Below, in pieces: positions 1 to 11,085 of a DNA stretch of 64,000 bases. The first letter of the stretch is position 1; each line of letters opens with the position of its first letter. Under the pieces are notes generated by a model, which worked only from the letters and a program-made list of their open reading frames with translations, had not been told where the DNA came from and searched no databases. A program made the translations under genes and the position numbers. The stretch comes from Nodosilinea sp. E11 (GTDB taxonomy: Bacteria > Cyanobacteriota > Cyanobacteriia > Phormidesmidales > Phormidesmidaceae), in assembly GCF_032813545.1 (NCBI RefSeq), contig NZ_CP136520.1, forward strand, positions 4,458,001-4,522,000, written 5' to 3'.

Positions 1-489
1 TTGAGGTGCTTAAAGGACAGTTGCCATGGCCAACCTAGCCAAATAGATTTCTGCTCGAACCCCTGTCCTCCCCGTGATGTCATAATTTTTAACCTGACAA
101 GACTGCTGACCAAACATTAGCTTCTCTTCTGACGCTTTGCTGATTGATATATCTTTTCAAGAAAAACATGTGCAGACGTAGATTGCCTGAAGTTATCTTG
201 AGAATTTAAAATTTGGCGGGTGTGGCTGTAAAATGTACAAAGCATATAAGATTCTTCAACGAAATTTTCATGTAAATCAAACCGATGATATGGATGATCG
301 AAACGCCTAGGTAGCTGTAATTGGTGAGGTGAGCCTATTCCTGTTTTTATGGCGAATCTTCAAGTAAGGTTGTCTAGTATTCATCAAAGAACTTTTTGCT
401 GCTTGGAATGGGTGCTCTACTTGCTTTTTTAGGGCTTTAAGTAAATACGTATTTTTATTGTTTTTATTCATAATAGGTAAGAGGGCGGG
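1..489. other. AT-rich upstream region, no gene seen
   Basis: No open frame here looks like a protein and no RNA gene is recognisable. The stretch is AT-rich and leads into the polysaccharide kinase gene at 490, so it probably holds that gene's promoter, but no clear -35/-10 pair stands out. Confidence 0.5.
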
Positions 490-2733
490 ATGGAAATAGT
501 TCAAAGTTCTTATGAGTCGATGGCTAGCCACACGCCGGCTCAGTTGCAATCAACCCCATTAGAAAGTTCAAGTAGCGAAGCCAGCGAGCAGCAGGGTATC
601 AATTTTCGTCCCTTGCTACGTATTGTTCGTCGCAATGCTTTGCTAATACTTGGCGCTACAGCCCTGACAACAGGTTTAGCCTACTGGCTTAGCCTTGCAG
701 CAGCGCCACTCTATCAGGGTAACCTTAGGTTGCTAGTTGAACCTGTTACTCCTGAGAGAAGGCTTTCGGACCCTGGAGTTGTCGCTCGGGGAGATGATCG
801 AGCAAGACAACAGTCTAGCCCTCTAGACTATGCAACTCAGTTGGTCATTCTCCAAAGCTCGGGTCTGCTGTCTGACGTCGTAGAGCAGGTTCAGGCAAGT
901 TTTCCTGATTTTCGAGAGAGGGATCTCAGAAAAGGCCTAACTGTAGAAAGATGTTGCTCTGGGGATGGTGTTGGAGGAATAGGTGGGCAGGAAACGAGGA
1001 TTCTTGAAGTGACCTATGAAGACTCTGATCCTCAGCGAGCAGATCTGGTTTTGGAGCTGATTTCGAATCGGTTCCTTCGCTACAGCCTTGAAGAGCGCAA
1101 GAGCAGCATTAGTGAGGGGGTTAGGTTTATTGACGAACAACTGCCTGCCTTAGAGAATCGGGTTTCGTTGCTACAGTCCCAAATTCAATCGCTCCAGGAA
1201 CAGTATTTGCTGACTGATCCCCAAGCCCAGGGGGCACAACTTTCTACTCAGCTCGCGGATCTTTCAAATCAGAAAATGCAAACGGATTCGCTACTTCAAG
1301 AGCAAGTTACTCTCTACCGAAATTTGCAGACACAATTAGGCCTAAGCCCGAATCAAGCGCTCGCATCTTCTACTTTAAGCGAAGACCCTGGTTATCAAAA
1401 TCTTCTCAGGCAGCGAGAGGAAGTTGAAAGTCAAATTGCTGTTGAATCTGCTTTCTATAATGAAGCTAGCCCTGTGATACAGGCTTTGCGGGATCAGCAA
1501 AATGAGTTGTCTTCTTTACAAGAAAGACGAGCAAGAGAAGTTTTAGGATCTGCATTCGGTGAATTAAATGGGCCCCAGATGCTCGCCTATCAAAATTCTA
1601 TTCGCAGTGACCTAATTCAGCAAATGGTCAATTCAGCGAATGAGATTCAAGTGCTTCAGGCCCGTTCCAATGCCCTTGAGCAGGCTAACAGTTCGGCTGG
1701 CCAGAGGGTACAGCAGTTTCCGGCTATAGCACGGCGGTATGCTGAATTGCAGCGTGAGTTACTGCTGGCTACTCAGACTCTAGATCGCCTTTTAGCTCAA
1801 AGAGAAACACTTCAAGTTGAGGCTGCTCAGAATGAATTTCCTTGGGACTTAATTTCTAGTTCTCAGGTTCCTAGAGATGTAGATGGAAATCCAGTTCCTG
1901 AAGAGGGTAAGCTGCCTCGAAATATGGCTTTGGGTCTATTTGCAGGCCTGATGGCAGGAATTGGCGGGGCCGTTTTGACTGATAGGAGTAAAAATGCGTT
2001 TCTCGATCTAGCAGATCTTGAGGAAGAGACAGCTTTACCGATTCTGGCTACTATCCCCTACTGTGAAGAAGCTGTGCGCCTACAGCAAGCTTCTACTGCT
2101 GTTCTTCTTGATAAGGCAGATAGAAAAAATGGCGCTAATTTTTACTCCTTTACTAACTCGTTTAACTCTGCTTATGCAAAAATCCGTCTTTCACCTTCGG
2201 CGGAGTCGATTAAATCTATAGTAATTGCTTCAGCTTGTCCTCAGGATGGGAAGTCTACTCTAGCTTTAAACCTCGCTAAGGCTGCTCTCCTAGCTAATCA
2301 GCGTGTTTTGCTAGTGGATGCCAATCTCCAATCTCCTCAACTTCATCAGATTCTTTCTTTGACTAATTCGAGCGGGCTCAGTGAGGTTTTGCTTGGCGAA
2401 CTATCTATTGAGGATGCGATTGAGCCTGTGCCACATACAGAAAATCTCTTTGCTATACCAGCAGGGCAGTCTTTATCCCGATCGAGTAAGTTGCTAGCAT
2501 CCAATCAGATGAATCAACTTGTTCAGAAGCTGCATAATTCATTTGACCTAGTGATTTACGATACACCTAGTTTTCAAGAATCCTCAGATGTTAGCTTTTT
2601 AACATCCTATGCCTCTAGCTCATTAATAGTTGTGGGAATTCGGAAGACGGATAAGAGCGTTGTCAATCACATGATGCAGGAATTTAGAGAATTTAATCTA
2701 CCTTGTTTTGGGATTGTTGCTAATTATGTGTAG
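490..2733 (+). CDS. Exopolysaccharide chain-length / BY-kinase-type protein (Wzc/GumC-like)
   Basis: A 747-residue inner-membrane protein of the Wzc/GumC type, which controls polymerisation and export of surface polysaccharide. A first membrane segment lies near residues 42-70, a long Gln/Glu-rich coiled-coil periplasmic part follows (about 200-440), and a second membrane segment lies near 475-497. The cytoplasmic C-terminus has a Walker A variant, CPQDGKST, near 582-589 and a Walker A' motif, VLLVDAN, near 605. The tyrosine-rich tail of classical autokinases is not visible; the protein ends FGIVANYV. It may therefore be an ATPase of this fold without the autophosphorylated cluster. A purine-rich GAGGGCGGG precedes the ATG. 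The gene is visibly AT-richer than most neighbours, which hints at transfer or at membership of a capsule locus to the left. It stands alone in the window. Confidence 0.85.
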   Translation: MEIVQSSYESMASHTPAQLQSTPLESSSSEASEQQGINFRPLLRIVRRNALLILGATALTTGLAYWLSLAAAPLYQGNLRLLVEPVTPERRLSDPGVVARGDDRARQQSSPLDYATQLVILQSSGLLSDVVEQVQASFPDFRERDLRKGLTVERCCSGDGVGGIGGQETRILEVTYEDSDPQRADLVLELISNRFLRYSLEERKSSISEGVRFIDEQLPALENRVSLLQSQIQSLQEQYLLTDPQAQGAQLSTQLADLSNQKMQTDSLLQEQVTLYRNLQTQLGLSPNQALASSTLSEDPGYQNLLRQREEVESQIAVESAFYNEASPVIQALRDQQNELSSLQERRAREVLGSAFGELNGPQMLAYQNSIRSDLIQQMVNSANEIQVLQARSNALEQANSSAGQRVQQFPAIARRYAELQRELLLATQTLDRLLAQRETLQVEAAQNEFPWDLISSSQVPRDVDGNPVPEEGKLPRNMALGLFAGLMAGIGGAVLTDRSKNAFLDLADLEEETALPILATIPYCEEAVRLQQASTAVLLDKADRKNGANFYSFTNSFNSAYAKIRLSPSAESIKSIVIASACPQDGKSTLALNLAKAALLANQRVLLVDANLQSPQLHQILSLTNSSGLSEVLLGELSIEDAIEPVPHTENLFAIPAGQSLSRSSKLLASNQMNQLVQKLHNSFDLVIYDTPSFQESSDVSFLTSYASSSLIVVGIRKTDKSVVNHMMQEFREFNLPCFGIVANYV

Positions 2734-2780
2734 CTTTTGCAGGCATTTCCTATAGACCGAGAGGGGGCCATTCCCACGTT

Positions 2781-2936
2781 GGTACCTGATTGACTGACAA
2801 AAGTTTTAAGGTAGGTTGGCGTTGAGCGAAGTGAAACTCAACACCAGTAACGGTTTTGTTGGGTTTCCCTAGATCAACCTAACCTACGGTAGGACAAGGG
2901 TTTCAGGAGTTTTGTCAGTCGACCAGCTTTGGTACA
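2781..2936. repeat. Imperfect inverted-repeat element
   Basis: The outer arms read GGTACCTGATTGACTGACAA on the left and, in reverse complement, GGTGTACC followed by a short spacer and TCGACTGACAAAA on the right. Inside lies a second inverted pair, GTAGGTTGG against AACCTAACCTAC. It looks like a small non-autonomous element or a dispersed palindromic repeat, and may also end transcription of the upstream gene. Confidence 0.55.
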
Positions 2937-3060
2937 CCGAAACCCAGCTCTCACCCCAGTTTTACACTATCCAGACGAGTCTGTTGACAACCTTACCTAG
3001 TACCCCGCCAAGCACTAGTGCAAATTGGTCTGCAAGCCAGTCGGCTAAGCATCCACTGGG

Positions 3061-3552
3061 CTAGGGGCAGTACAGAGTATCGCGGGTGTTGCGTCCGGTT
3101 ACCGGATTGGTGCCCTGAGCAACCTCGCACAGCATGGTGTTGACTTTGGGGTCGAGCAGCACGTCGGTAAAATCGGCCCCGTCGATGATTGCCCCCCGAA
3201 AGTCAGTGCCAAAGGCGTAGGCCCCTTCCAGAATGGCGTTGGTGAGATTAGCCTGATAGAAGCGGGCTCCATCGAGAGTAGCCTCGGTCATATCGGCCCC
3301 TTCCATGTTGGCGCGGGCCAGGGTGGTATCAAATAGCCGCACGCCGCGCAGGTTGGTGTGACTCATGTCGGCTTCGGCCATATCGGCACGGGTATAGTCG
3401 TTGCCGCGCAGGTCTTGGTTTGACCAGTCGCTCATTCTTAGGTTTTGGCGATCGTAGCTGGTGGCTTGGGCGGGGCTGCCCCATCCCAGGCAAAGGGTGA
3501 GCACCATCAGCGTGGCTACAAACATCCGACACAGGCTGGATCGACTAACCAT
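3061..3552 (-). CDS. Exported pentapeptide-repeat protein
   Basis: A 163-residue protein with an N-terminal signal peptide (hydrophobic core to about residue 25, then SPAQA as cleavage site), so it is probably periplasmic or in the thylakoid lumen. The mature part is a run of A(D/N)LXX-type pentapeptides (for example ADMAEADMSHTNLRG) that folds as a right-handed beta helix. The C-terminus carries two Cys, MLC and LYCP, about 20 residues apart, which may form a disulfide. Plant and cyanobacterial lumenal pentapeptide proteins share this plan; the function is unknown. It lies alone, convergent with the gene to its left. Confidence 0.8.
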   Translation of the reverse strand: MVSRSSLCRMFVATLMVLTLCLGWGSPAQATSYDRQNLRMSDWSNQDLRGNDYTRADMAEADMSHTNLRGVRLFDTTLARANMEGADMTEATLDGARFYQANLTNAILEGAYAFGTDFRGAIIDGADFTDVLLDPKVNTMLCEVAQGTNPVTGRNTRDTLYCP

Positions 3553-3700
3553 GGCTCCTAGGGCATTTGACTACATCTCTGAGTCTACAGGTTGACCTGG
3601 GCCAAACCAATCCCCCAGTTAGCTGGTATCGTTTAGCCGGTATTATCTGTGCTGTCAGCAGTAGAGGGGCAGCGCTCACCAAGACAGTTGGCGATCGCCC

Positions 3701-4522
3701 CTAGTCTCTAAACAAGTGACTAAAATCTCGGTTTTTGGGCAGCTTTAGCTGAAAAATATCACTCAGCACGGTTTCTAGCTCACTCGCCGAGGCGATCGGG
3801 CGCTTTTCAGTCACTCCGGTCAGAAAATGGGTGGCTAGTTCGGTATTGCGCAGGCCGTAACGGCGATCGCGCTCAACCCGGGCCGCGATCAGGTGATTGA
3901 CAAAGATTGAGTTGGGGTGGGTAGAGACATGCCAGTTGCTCACTCCATAGTCGCAGGGGTACTGAGCTTGCAAATCGAACTGGTATAGAGATTTCCAGTC
4001 TGGGCCGATCTGCGCCTGGAGTGTAAATAGGCCATGGTTCTCAATCAGACGAAAGCGCTCGTGGGGGGTCTCCTGCACCAGATTTGGCACCAGCCGCAGC
4101 GGGGCGGTTAGCGTTAGCCCCCCAAACCCTACATCGGCGATATAGGGCTCCCCCTCTAGATCTACCAGCAGCACCATGTGGCTGCGAGGGGTCAGCGTAT
4201 CGGGAGGCAAGTTCCACAGCACTCGCGCCCCTAGGCCCGTAACCTGAAATCCCAGGCTGGTTAAGACCGATCGCAGCAGCCCATTGTGCTCAAAGCAGTA
4301 ACCGCCGCGATCGCCGTAAACCAGCTTTTGCACCAGCGAGGGCAGGTCTAGCTCTACCGGCTGACCCAGAAACGAGCTGAGATTTTCAAAGGCGATTGCC
4401 TGGGGATGGCGCTGGTGAATGCCTTGCAGAGTGGCCAGACTAGGATCGTGGGAACCCTCGTGGCCAATGCGTTGAAAATAGGCCTCAAGGTCAGCGACAG
4501 CAAGGGGAGTAGCCAGGGACAT
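3701..4522 (-). CDS. Arylamine N-acetyltransferase family protein
   Basis: A 273-residue cytosolic enzyme of the NAT family, which moves an acetyl group from acetyl-CoA to arylamines or hydrazines. The Cys-His-Asp triad is visible: Cys76 in GGYCFEHNG, His115 in RSHMVLL and Asp130 in YIADVGFGG. The length is normal for bacterial NATs. The gene is divergent from cysS, with about 140 bp between the two starts. The physiological substrate is not known from context; detoxification or a small-molecule acylation role are both possible. Confidence 0.88.
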   Translation of the reverse strand: MSLATPLAVADLEAYFQRIGHEGSHDPSLATLQGIHQRHPQAIAFENLSSFLGQPVELDLPSLVQKLVYGDRGGYCFEHNGLLRSVLTSLGFQVTGLGARVLWNLPPDTLTPRSHMVLLVDLEGEPYIADVGFGGLTLTAPLRLVPNLVQETPHERFRLIENHGLFTLQAQIGPDWKSLYQFDLQAQYPCDYGVSNWHVSTHPNSIFVNHLIAARVERDRRYGLRNTELATHFLTGVTEKRPIASASELETVLSDIFQLKLPKNRDFSHLFRD

Positions 4523-4661
4523 CGGTGATTTAGGCGGAAAGAATTAGGCATTTAGTCTACTTCACAGCGTTCTGCCGTTGCGCTGCACCCAGTTTCAGTG
4601 TTGAATCGTTCTGTTAGCGCCCTTGTATAATGGGCATTCTGCGCTGTTGCCCACTTTTATC

Positions 4662-6133
<1,472 letters not shown>

Positions 6134-6137
<4 letters not shown>

Positions 6138-7648
6138 GGCAGCCACTGGCGACCCAAGGCGACAAAGGTTTCGCGGTGCTGGCGAAAGAGGGTGTAGCCA
6201 TAGACGGCAATGATGGCAAATAGGCAAAGGTGAGCGATCGCACTGTAGGTGCCAATAATGTCTCCCGGTGTCCAGTTGTGGTAGTTGACCAGCTGATTCA
6301 TATCGCCATGGTCAACGTCGCCCCACATACTGCCAAAGGGAATAGAGGCCTTACCCTGGCGGATTTGGCCCCACAGCCACACTTGACCCCAAAAGCAAAA
6401 AGCCGCTCCTAGCACCACTGGAAACCGGTAAAAATCCCACCGAAAACAGTCGGGCAGCGGGAAGAAAAACCCGACCATCAGCAGGGCCGACAGATAAATT
6501 TCGCCGCCGATGCCACCGAAGGAAAACAGCATGTCAAAGGTATCGCGTGGAATCAGCCAGGTCATATAAAACTGCACCACGATCAGCACCAGGGCCAATA
6601 TCACCGGCCAGTGCTTGGCTTCGCGCCGCCCTACCCAAAACAATAAACCCAGCAGCGTGAGAATGCCAAAGTAGACAAACAGCGATCGCTGGAGGCTGAT
6701 GGTCGTCCAGCCAATGGGCAGCGGCAACGCCTGGCGGCCCGCTAGCCAGGCTATGGTGGCATGACCAAACTCGTGCATCCAGATCTTGATACCGTAGAGC
6801 AACCCATTCACAATTGGCATGGCGTTCATCAGCATACCCAGCACCATCAGTGCTGGGAAGATTAGCCCATTGCTATAGCGATTGCTAAAGGACAGCACAT
6901 CGGTGTCGTCTCGCGGGGCCGCCTGGGGGCGAGCTTGAGGTCGAGCTTGGTAGAGGGTGGGCTGCGATCGCCCCACCGTCCCTTGTTCAAGGGTAGGAAC
7001 ATTGATTGCCGAACCGTCCGAGAAAACTGCCGGGGCTGCCGCCTGCTCTAGGTGAGTTTTGAGGGTGGTAAAGGCCCACTTGAGCGGTTCTAGCGCCGCG
7101 CGATCGCCCCGTTTTAACAGCTCTGCCCGGCGCTTAAAGTACACTGCCTCAACCTGGGCCATGGGTTCACCGGGGGCAAGGCCAAGTTCTTGGTAAGCCC
7201 GGCTAACGACGGCGGGGTTGGCAGTGCAGGAGGGGATGAGGGGAGGGGGAAAAGACCCAGGGGTTTCTGGTCTAGGGGTTTCTGGTTCAGGGGCTTTAGC
7301 TGCAAGACCAGGGGGAGGGGAGAAACTATCGGTGGAACAGGAAGTAGTGTCTAAGGAGAGGAGGGCAATTTCTTCGTGCCAAGCGGGTTGGGCAAAGCCA
7401 GTCTGTTCACCGTAGAAGCTGAGAATGCCCAGGCTGGACACTTGCAACCGCTCAATAACGCGGCGGGCGTAGGCGACGGTGGGGGCCTGAGCCGGGGCAG
7501 GGCTAGCGGTAAACCACAGGTGTAGGGTGTAGCTCTCCCGCTCGGCCCGTACGGTAATGCCCTTGGACCTAAGCGAATTGCTGAGCAGGGCAGCGATCGC
7601 CCCTGCATCCCCATCCTTGGCCTGCTCCAGTAGCGAAGGTGATGTCAT
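6134..7648 (-). CDS. Membrane protein with J-like domain and HExxH motif (M50-like)
   Basis: A 504-residue protein in three parts. Residues 1-145 have a possible alpha/beta region then a Pro-rich linker. Residues 147-205 resemble a J domain (YQELGLAPGEPMAQVEAVYF) but lack HPD. From about 260 on there are several membrane segments. The first of these carries HEFGH near residue 289, the zinc motif of M50 site-2-type proteases; a convincing distal Asp ligand was not found. Proteins of this layout occur across cyanobacteria without known function. It could be an intramembrane protease or a catalytically dead relative. It stands alone, convergent with cysS. Confidence 0.65.
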
Positions 7649-8100
7649 TGATGGCTATCCCTAAGCTAGGACTGTACCTAGGGTACCCAGCAGAGTAAGT
7701 ACAAGAAAAGGTAGTTAAACAATCTTGCTCAATTAAGGCGCTAAAGCAGCAGGTTGGTAACAGAGAAGGTCTATCTATGGCCCAGCTGCCCAGCGCTCAT
7801 TTTGCCTTGGTTCGCCTTGCGATCGAGAACCAGGAATAGAACAGCAATGATCGCGGTGACGACAGATTGGGAACCATATTTAACTAGATAACCTTGCGAA
7901 GACCCGTCACTAAGGACAGGTAACTCCAGTCAACTGCCCTGGTAGCAGGTATTCTAGAGTGAAAAAAACGTTAGTGTTTTTGGTAGACACCCAGTTGTAA
8001 TGAATTTTTGCAAAAAATCTTCAGAGAGGATACGATTTTGAGCCTTAAGCATATACGTTCTAATCAAACACCTAGGCGTGCAGTACATTGATATAAAAGC
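7649..8100. other. Intergenic region, no gene seen
   Basis: A divergent spacer of about 450 bp between the HExxH protein and the diguanylate cyclase. It must hold both promoters. An A-tract/T-tract hairpin near 7962-7981 is the only structure noticed. No protein or RNA gene is supported. Confidence 0.5.
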
Positions 8101-9123
8101 ATGCACAACTTGAGCAATGCATCTTTAGTGAATCCTGACTCACCAGCAAAAGTCAACGTTTTACTGGTAGATGATCTGCCAGAAAATTTAAAGATACTGA
8201 CCGAACTCCTCTCTGAGCTCGGTTATACGGTGCGTAGCGCTATCAGCGGCAGAAGAGCGATTAAGACCGCAAAGTTGAAGCGTCCAGACATCATCTTGCT
8301 AGATATCAAAATGCCAGAAATGGATGGATACCAAGTTTGTCGATCCTTTAAATCTGACCCCGATCTTCGCAATATTCCTATTCTATTCATCAGTGCCTTA
8401 GACGATGCTTTTGATAAAGTGAAAGCTTTTCAGTCGGGTGGCGTAGACTATATCACCAAGCCTTTTCAGATTGAAGAAGTCGTAGCCCGGCTAGAAACTC
8501 ACTTGACCATTCAGAAGCAACAGAGAATTTTGCAAATTGAAATTGCCAAGCGTCAGCAAACTGAACTTGCTCTGCAAGAGAAAAATCAGCAATTACAGGA
8601 AGCAAACTATAAGTTGGAATTATTGGCAAACTTGGATGGCTTAACCCAGATTGCCAACCGCCGTCGTTTTGATGACTATTTAACCTTGGAATGGCAACGA
8701 CACCAGCGAGAACAAAATTCTCTCGCTTTATTGCTAATTGATATTGACTATTTTAAGCGCTACAACGACAGACATGGCCACCAAGTCGGCGATACCTGTT
8801 TGATTCAAGTGGCTCAGGCGATCGCTAAAGTTCCGCAACGACCAACCGATCTGGTTGCTCGTTATGGCGGTGAAGAGTTCGCTGTAGTTTTGAGCAATAC
8901 CTTTAGAGAAGGCGCGTTAAGAGTCGCAGTCGCGATCCAGCGGGCGATCGCAGCGCTCGAAATTCCCCATGGCGACTCCGATATAAGCGATGACATTACG
9001 CTGAGTATAGGGGTTGCGAGCCTAGTGCCAGCCTGGGGGCAAACTCCAGAAACAATTATTGCCAAAGCAGATACAGCTCTGTATACCGCTAAAAAACAAG
9101 GCCGCAACCAGGTGATCGCCTAG
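8101..9123 (+). CDS. Response regulator with diguanylate cyclase (REC-GGDEF)
   Basis: A 340-residue cytosolic signalling protein predicted to make cyclic di-GMP. The N-terminal receiver domain (about 18-135) has the acidic pair DD and phosphoacceptor Asp68 in LLDIKMPEMDGY. A Gln-rich coiled coil (about 138-170) links to the cyclase domain. The active-site loop is GGEEF near 257-261, which is a functional variant, and RPTD five residues before it matches the RxxD product-inhibition site. No sensor kinase is adjacent, so the partner is unknown. There is no obvious Shine-Dalgarno before the ATG at 8101. In cyanobacteria such proteins tune phototaxis, biofilm and cell aggregation. Confidence 0.93.
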   Translation: MHNLSNASLVNPDSPAKVNVLLVDDLPENLKILTELLSELGYTVRSAISGRRAIKTAKLKRPDIILLDIKMPEMDGYQVCRSFKSDPDLRNIPILFISALDDAFDKVKAFQSGGVDYITKPFQIEEVVARLETHLTIQKQQRILQIEIAKRQQTELALQEKNQQLQEANYKLELLANLDGLTQIANRRRFDDYLTLEWQRHQREQNSLALLLIDIDYFKRYNDRHGHQVGDTCLIQVAQAIAKVPQRPTDLVARYGGEEFAVVLSNTFREGALRVAVAIQRAIAALEIPHGDSDISDDITLSIGVASLVPAWGQTPETIIAKADTALYTAKKQGRNQVIA

Positions 9124-9216
9124 GCCATCGGTAGTCACAATATCCAATCTCCCTTGGAGCGCTCAAATCGGGTTTAGAATCAGCCCTGAGCTTGTATACA
9201 GCGGAGGGCTGCCCTG

Positions 9217-10647
9217 GTGACGACAACTATTTCCCCTGGCGGGCTGGTGATTGCAGGCGAACGCAGCGGCGTTGGCAAAACCACGGTTACCCTGTCTCTG
9301 CTGGCCGCCCTAGCCCAAAAATCTGCCCGTGTACAGTCGTTCAAGGTGGGGCCAGACTACATCGACCCGATGTTTCACCAACGGGCTACGGGCCGCCCCT
9401 GCTACAACCTCGATCCTGTTCTCACCTCTGAAGCCTACGTGCGGCATTGCTTTGCCCAGCGCTGTCACGATGCCGAGTTTGCCTTGGTGGAAGGGGTGAT
9501 GGGCCTATTTGACGGTGCATCGGGCCTATCTGACGTAGCCAGCACCGCCCACGTGGCTCGCCTTCTCAATCTGCCGATACTGCTGGTCGTCGATTGCAGT
9601 CGCCTATCGCGATCGGTGTTAGCTATTATTCATGGCTACCGCACGTTAGATCCTCACGTGCGTCTGGCGGGGGTAGTGCTCAACCGGGTGGGTAGCGATC
9701 GCCATCTAGACCTGCTTACCGACGCCCTCTCCACCATCGATCTGCCCATTCTGGGAGTATTGCGGCGACACCAGGCGATCGCTCTCCCCGATCGCCACCT
9801 GGGCCTCGTACCTACCGCTGAACTGCCCCAACTGCCCGCCATTCTTGATCGCTTAGCCGACCTCGGCCACAGCAGCTTCGACTGGGCGGCGCTAATGCCC
9901 CTGCTGTCTACCCCGTCTGTTTCTCCCCCTTCTCCCTCTCTCCCGTTACCCTTTCAACCACAGCCGCACTCACTCACCCGCCCCCGCCTGGCCGTCGCCC
10001 AAGATGCCGCCTTTAGTTTTTACTACCCCGACAACCTTGACCTGCTTACCACCCTGGGGGCCGATCTGATTCCCTGGAGCCCTTTGAAGGATGAAGCCCC
10101 ACCCGAAGGCATCGACGGTTTGTACTTTGGCGGCGGGTTTCCAGAAATGTTTGCCGCCGAGCTAGCCGCCAATCAGCCCCTGCGAACCCGACTCAAAACT
10201 TTGCTGCACCAGGGTTTGCCCACCTACGCCGAGTGCGGGGGGCTGATGTATTTGGCCACCACCCTAGTCGATCTCGACGCCACCGCCTGGCCGATGGTGG
10301 GGGTGCTGCCAACCACCGTGCGCATGACCAGCAAACTTACCCTGGGCTACCGTCAAGCTACGTCCCAACAGACCAGCTTCCTGATGTCGGCTAATCAACA
10401 GGTGTGGGGGCACGAGTTTCACCGTTCTCAGACTGAAACCAAGCCAGAGCAACCGGTTTTTCATCTCAGTCGCTACGGTGCCACCTCGTCCCACGCCCAA
10501 GACGGCTGGCACCTGCATCAGGTCCATGCCTCTTACCTGCACCTACATTGGGGCGGCTGCCCCGCCGTAGCCCGCGCCTTGGTTACGGCCTGCCGTCAGC
10601 ACCACCAGAGGCAAGACCAAAACAACAGTAAAACGCTCAAACAATAG
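9217..10647 (+). CDS. cobB: Cobyrinic acid a,c-diamide synthase
   Basis: A 476-residue enzyme of cobalamin biosynthesis that amidates the a and c side chains of cobyrinate with glutamine and ATP. The N-terminal dethiobiotin-synthetase-like domain has the P-loop GERSGVGKTT and the substrate loop KVGPDYIDP. A Pro/Ser-rich linker lies near 230-255. The C-terminal class I glutamine amidotransferase domain shows GGGFPE and the catalytic Cys in YAECGG. The start is a GTG at 9217. No other cob genes are in the window, as is usual for the scattered cyanobacterial pathway. Confidence 0.93.
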   Translation: MTTTISPGGLVIAGERSGVGKTTVTLSLLAALAQKSARVQSFKVGPDYIDPMFHQRATGRPCYNLDPVLTSEAYVRHCFAQRCHDAEFALVEGVMGLFDGASGLSDVASTAHVARLLNLPILLVVDCSRLSRSVLAIIHGYRTLDPHVRLAGVVLNRVGSDRHLDLLTDALSTIDLPILGVLRRHQAIALPDRHLGLVPTAELPQLPAILDRLADLGHSSFDWAALMPLLSTPSVSPPSPSLPLPFQPQPHSLTRPRLAVAQDAAFSFYYPDNLDLLTTLGADLIPWSPLKDEAPPEGIDGLYFGGGFPEMFAAELAANQPLRTRLKTLLHQGLPTYAECGGLMYLATTLVDLDATAWPMVGVLPTTVRMTSKLTLGYRQATSQQTSFLMSANQQVWGHEFHRSQTETKPEQPVFHLSRYGATSSHAQDGWHLHQVHASYLHLHWGGCPAVARALVTACRQHHQRQDQNNSKTLKQ

Positions 10648-10654
10648 CCATAAA

Positions 10655-10688
10655 AATTGCTGCTTCCCAGACTCAGGAAACAGCAATT
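10655..10688. terminator. Stem-loop between convergent genes
   Basis: AATTGCTG at 10655-10662 pairs with CAGCAATT at 10681-10688, with further partial pairing inside. It lies just after cobB and before the end of the convergent small gene, so a bidirectional terminator is likely. The following T-run is weak. Confidence 0.5.
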
Positions 10689-10744
10689 CACGCGAATACT
10701 TAGCGGCTGAGCGCTAGAGCAGCGCTCCAGCTAGATCGACCGAC

Positions 10745-10918
10745 CTAGAGGTAAGCCTGGGCGCGCATTGCAGAAGCTTGTAGGTGACGCTGGGTCGTCC
10801 AGCGATCGCGGTTAGGCTCATCGGCACCGTTCATACCGGGCACATAGCCGTTGCCTAGGGCATCGCTAAAGTTTTTCAGTTGATCAGCAGTCCAGGTTTT
10901 AGACGTTTGGTTTTTCAT
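10745..10918 (-). CDS. Small hypothetical protein (57 aa)
   Basis: A 57-residue soluble, charged protein starting MKNQTSKTWTADQ. I do not recognise it. The start at 10918 is fixed by a near-perfect ribosome site, AAAGGAGG, seven bases before the ATG; the longer reading from 10942 would bury that site inside the gene. The strong translation signal argues that it is real and well expressed. There are no Cys and no membrane segment. It is convergent with cobB. Confidence 0.65.
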   Translation of the reverse strand: MKNQTSKTWTADQLKNFSDALGNGYVPGMNGADEPNRDRWTTQRHLQASAMRAQAYL

Positions 10919-11085
10919 AAGTGCCTCCTTTCGAGAACACATTCATAGTAACAAAACTGTAAAACTGGATACCAAATACAACGCTTATGCCTTTCATGAC
11001 AAGGTTAGATACATAATCTCTCCTCTGGGAGAGGCCGTAGCCTAACCAGTCCACGGATTTGCCCAGGCACCATACCTAGCGTGAC

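Noticed and set aside
307-549. 80-codon frame on the minus strand at the left edge
   Set aside because: It overlaps the start of the polysaccharide kinase gene, has no ribosome site and no recognisable domain.
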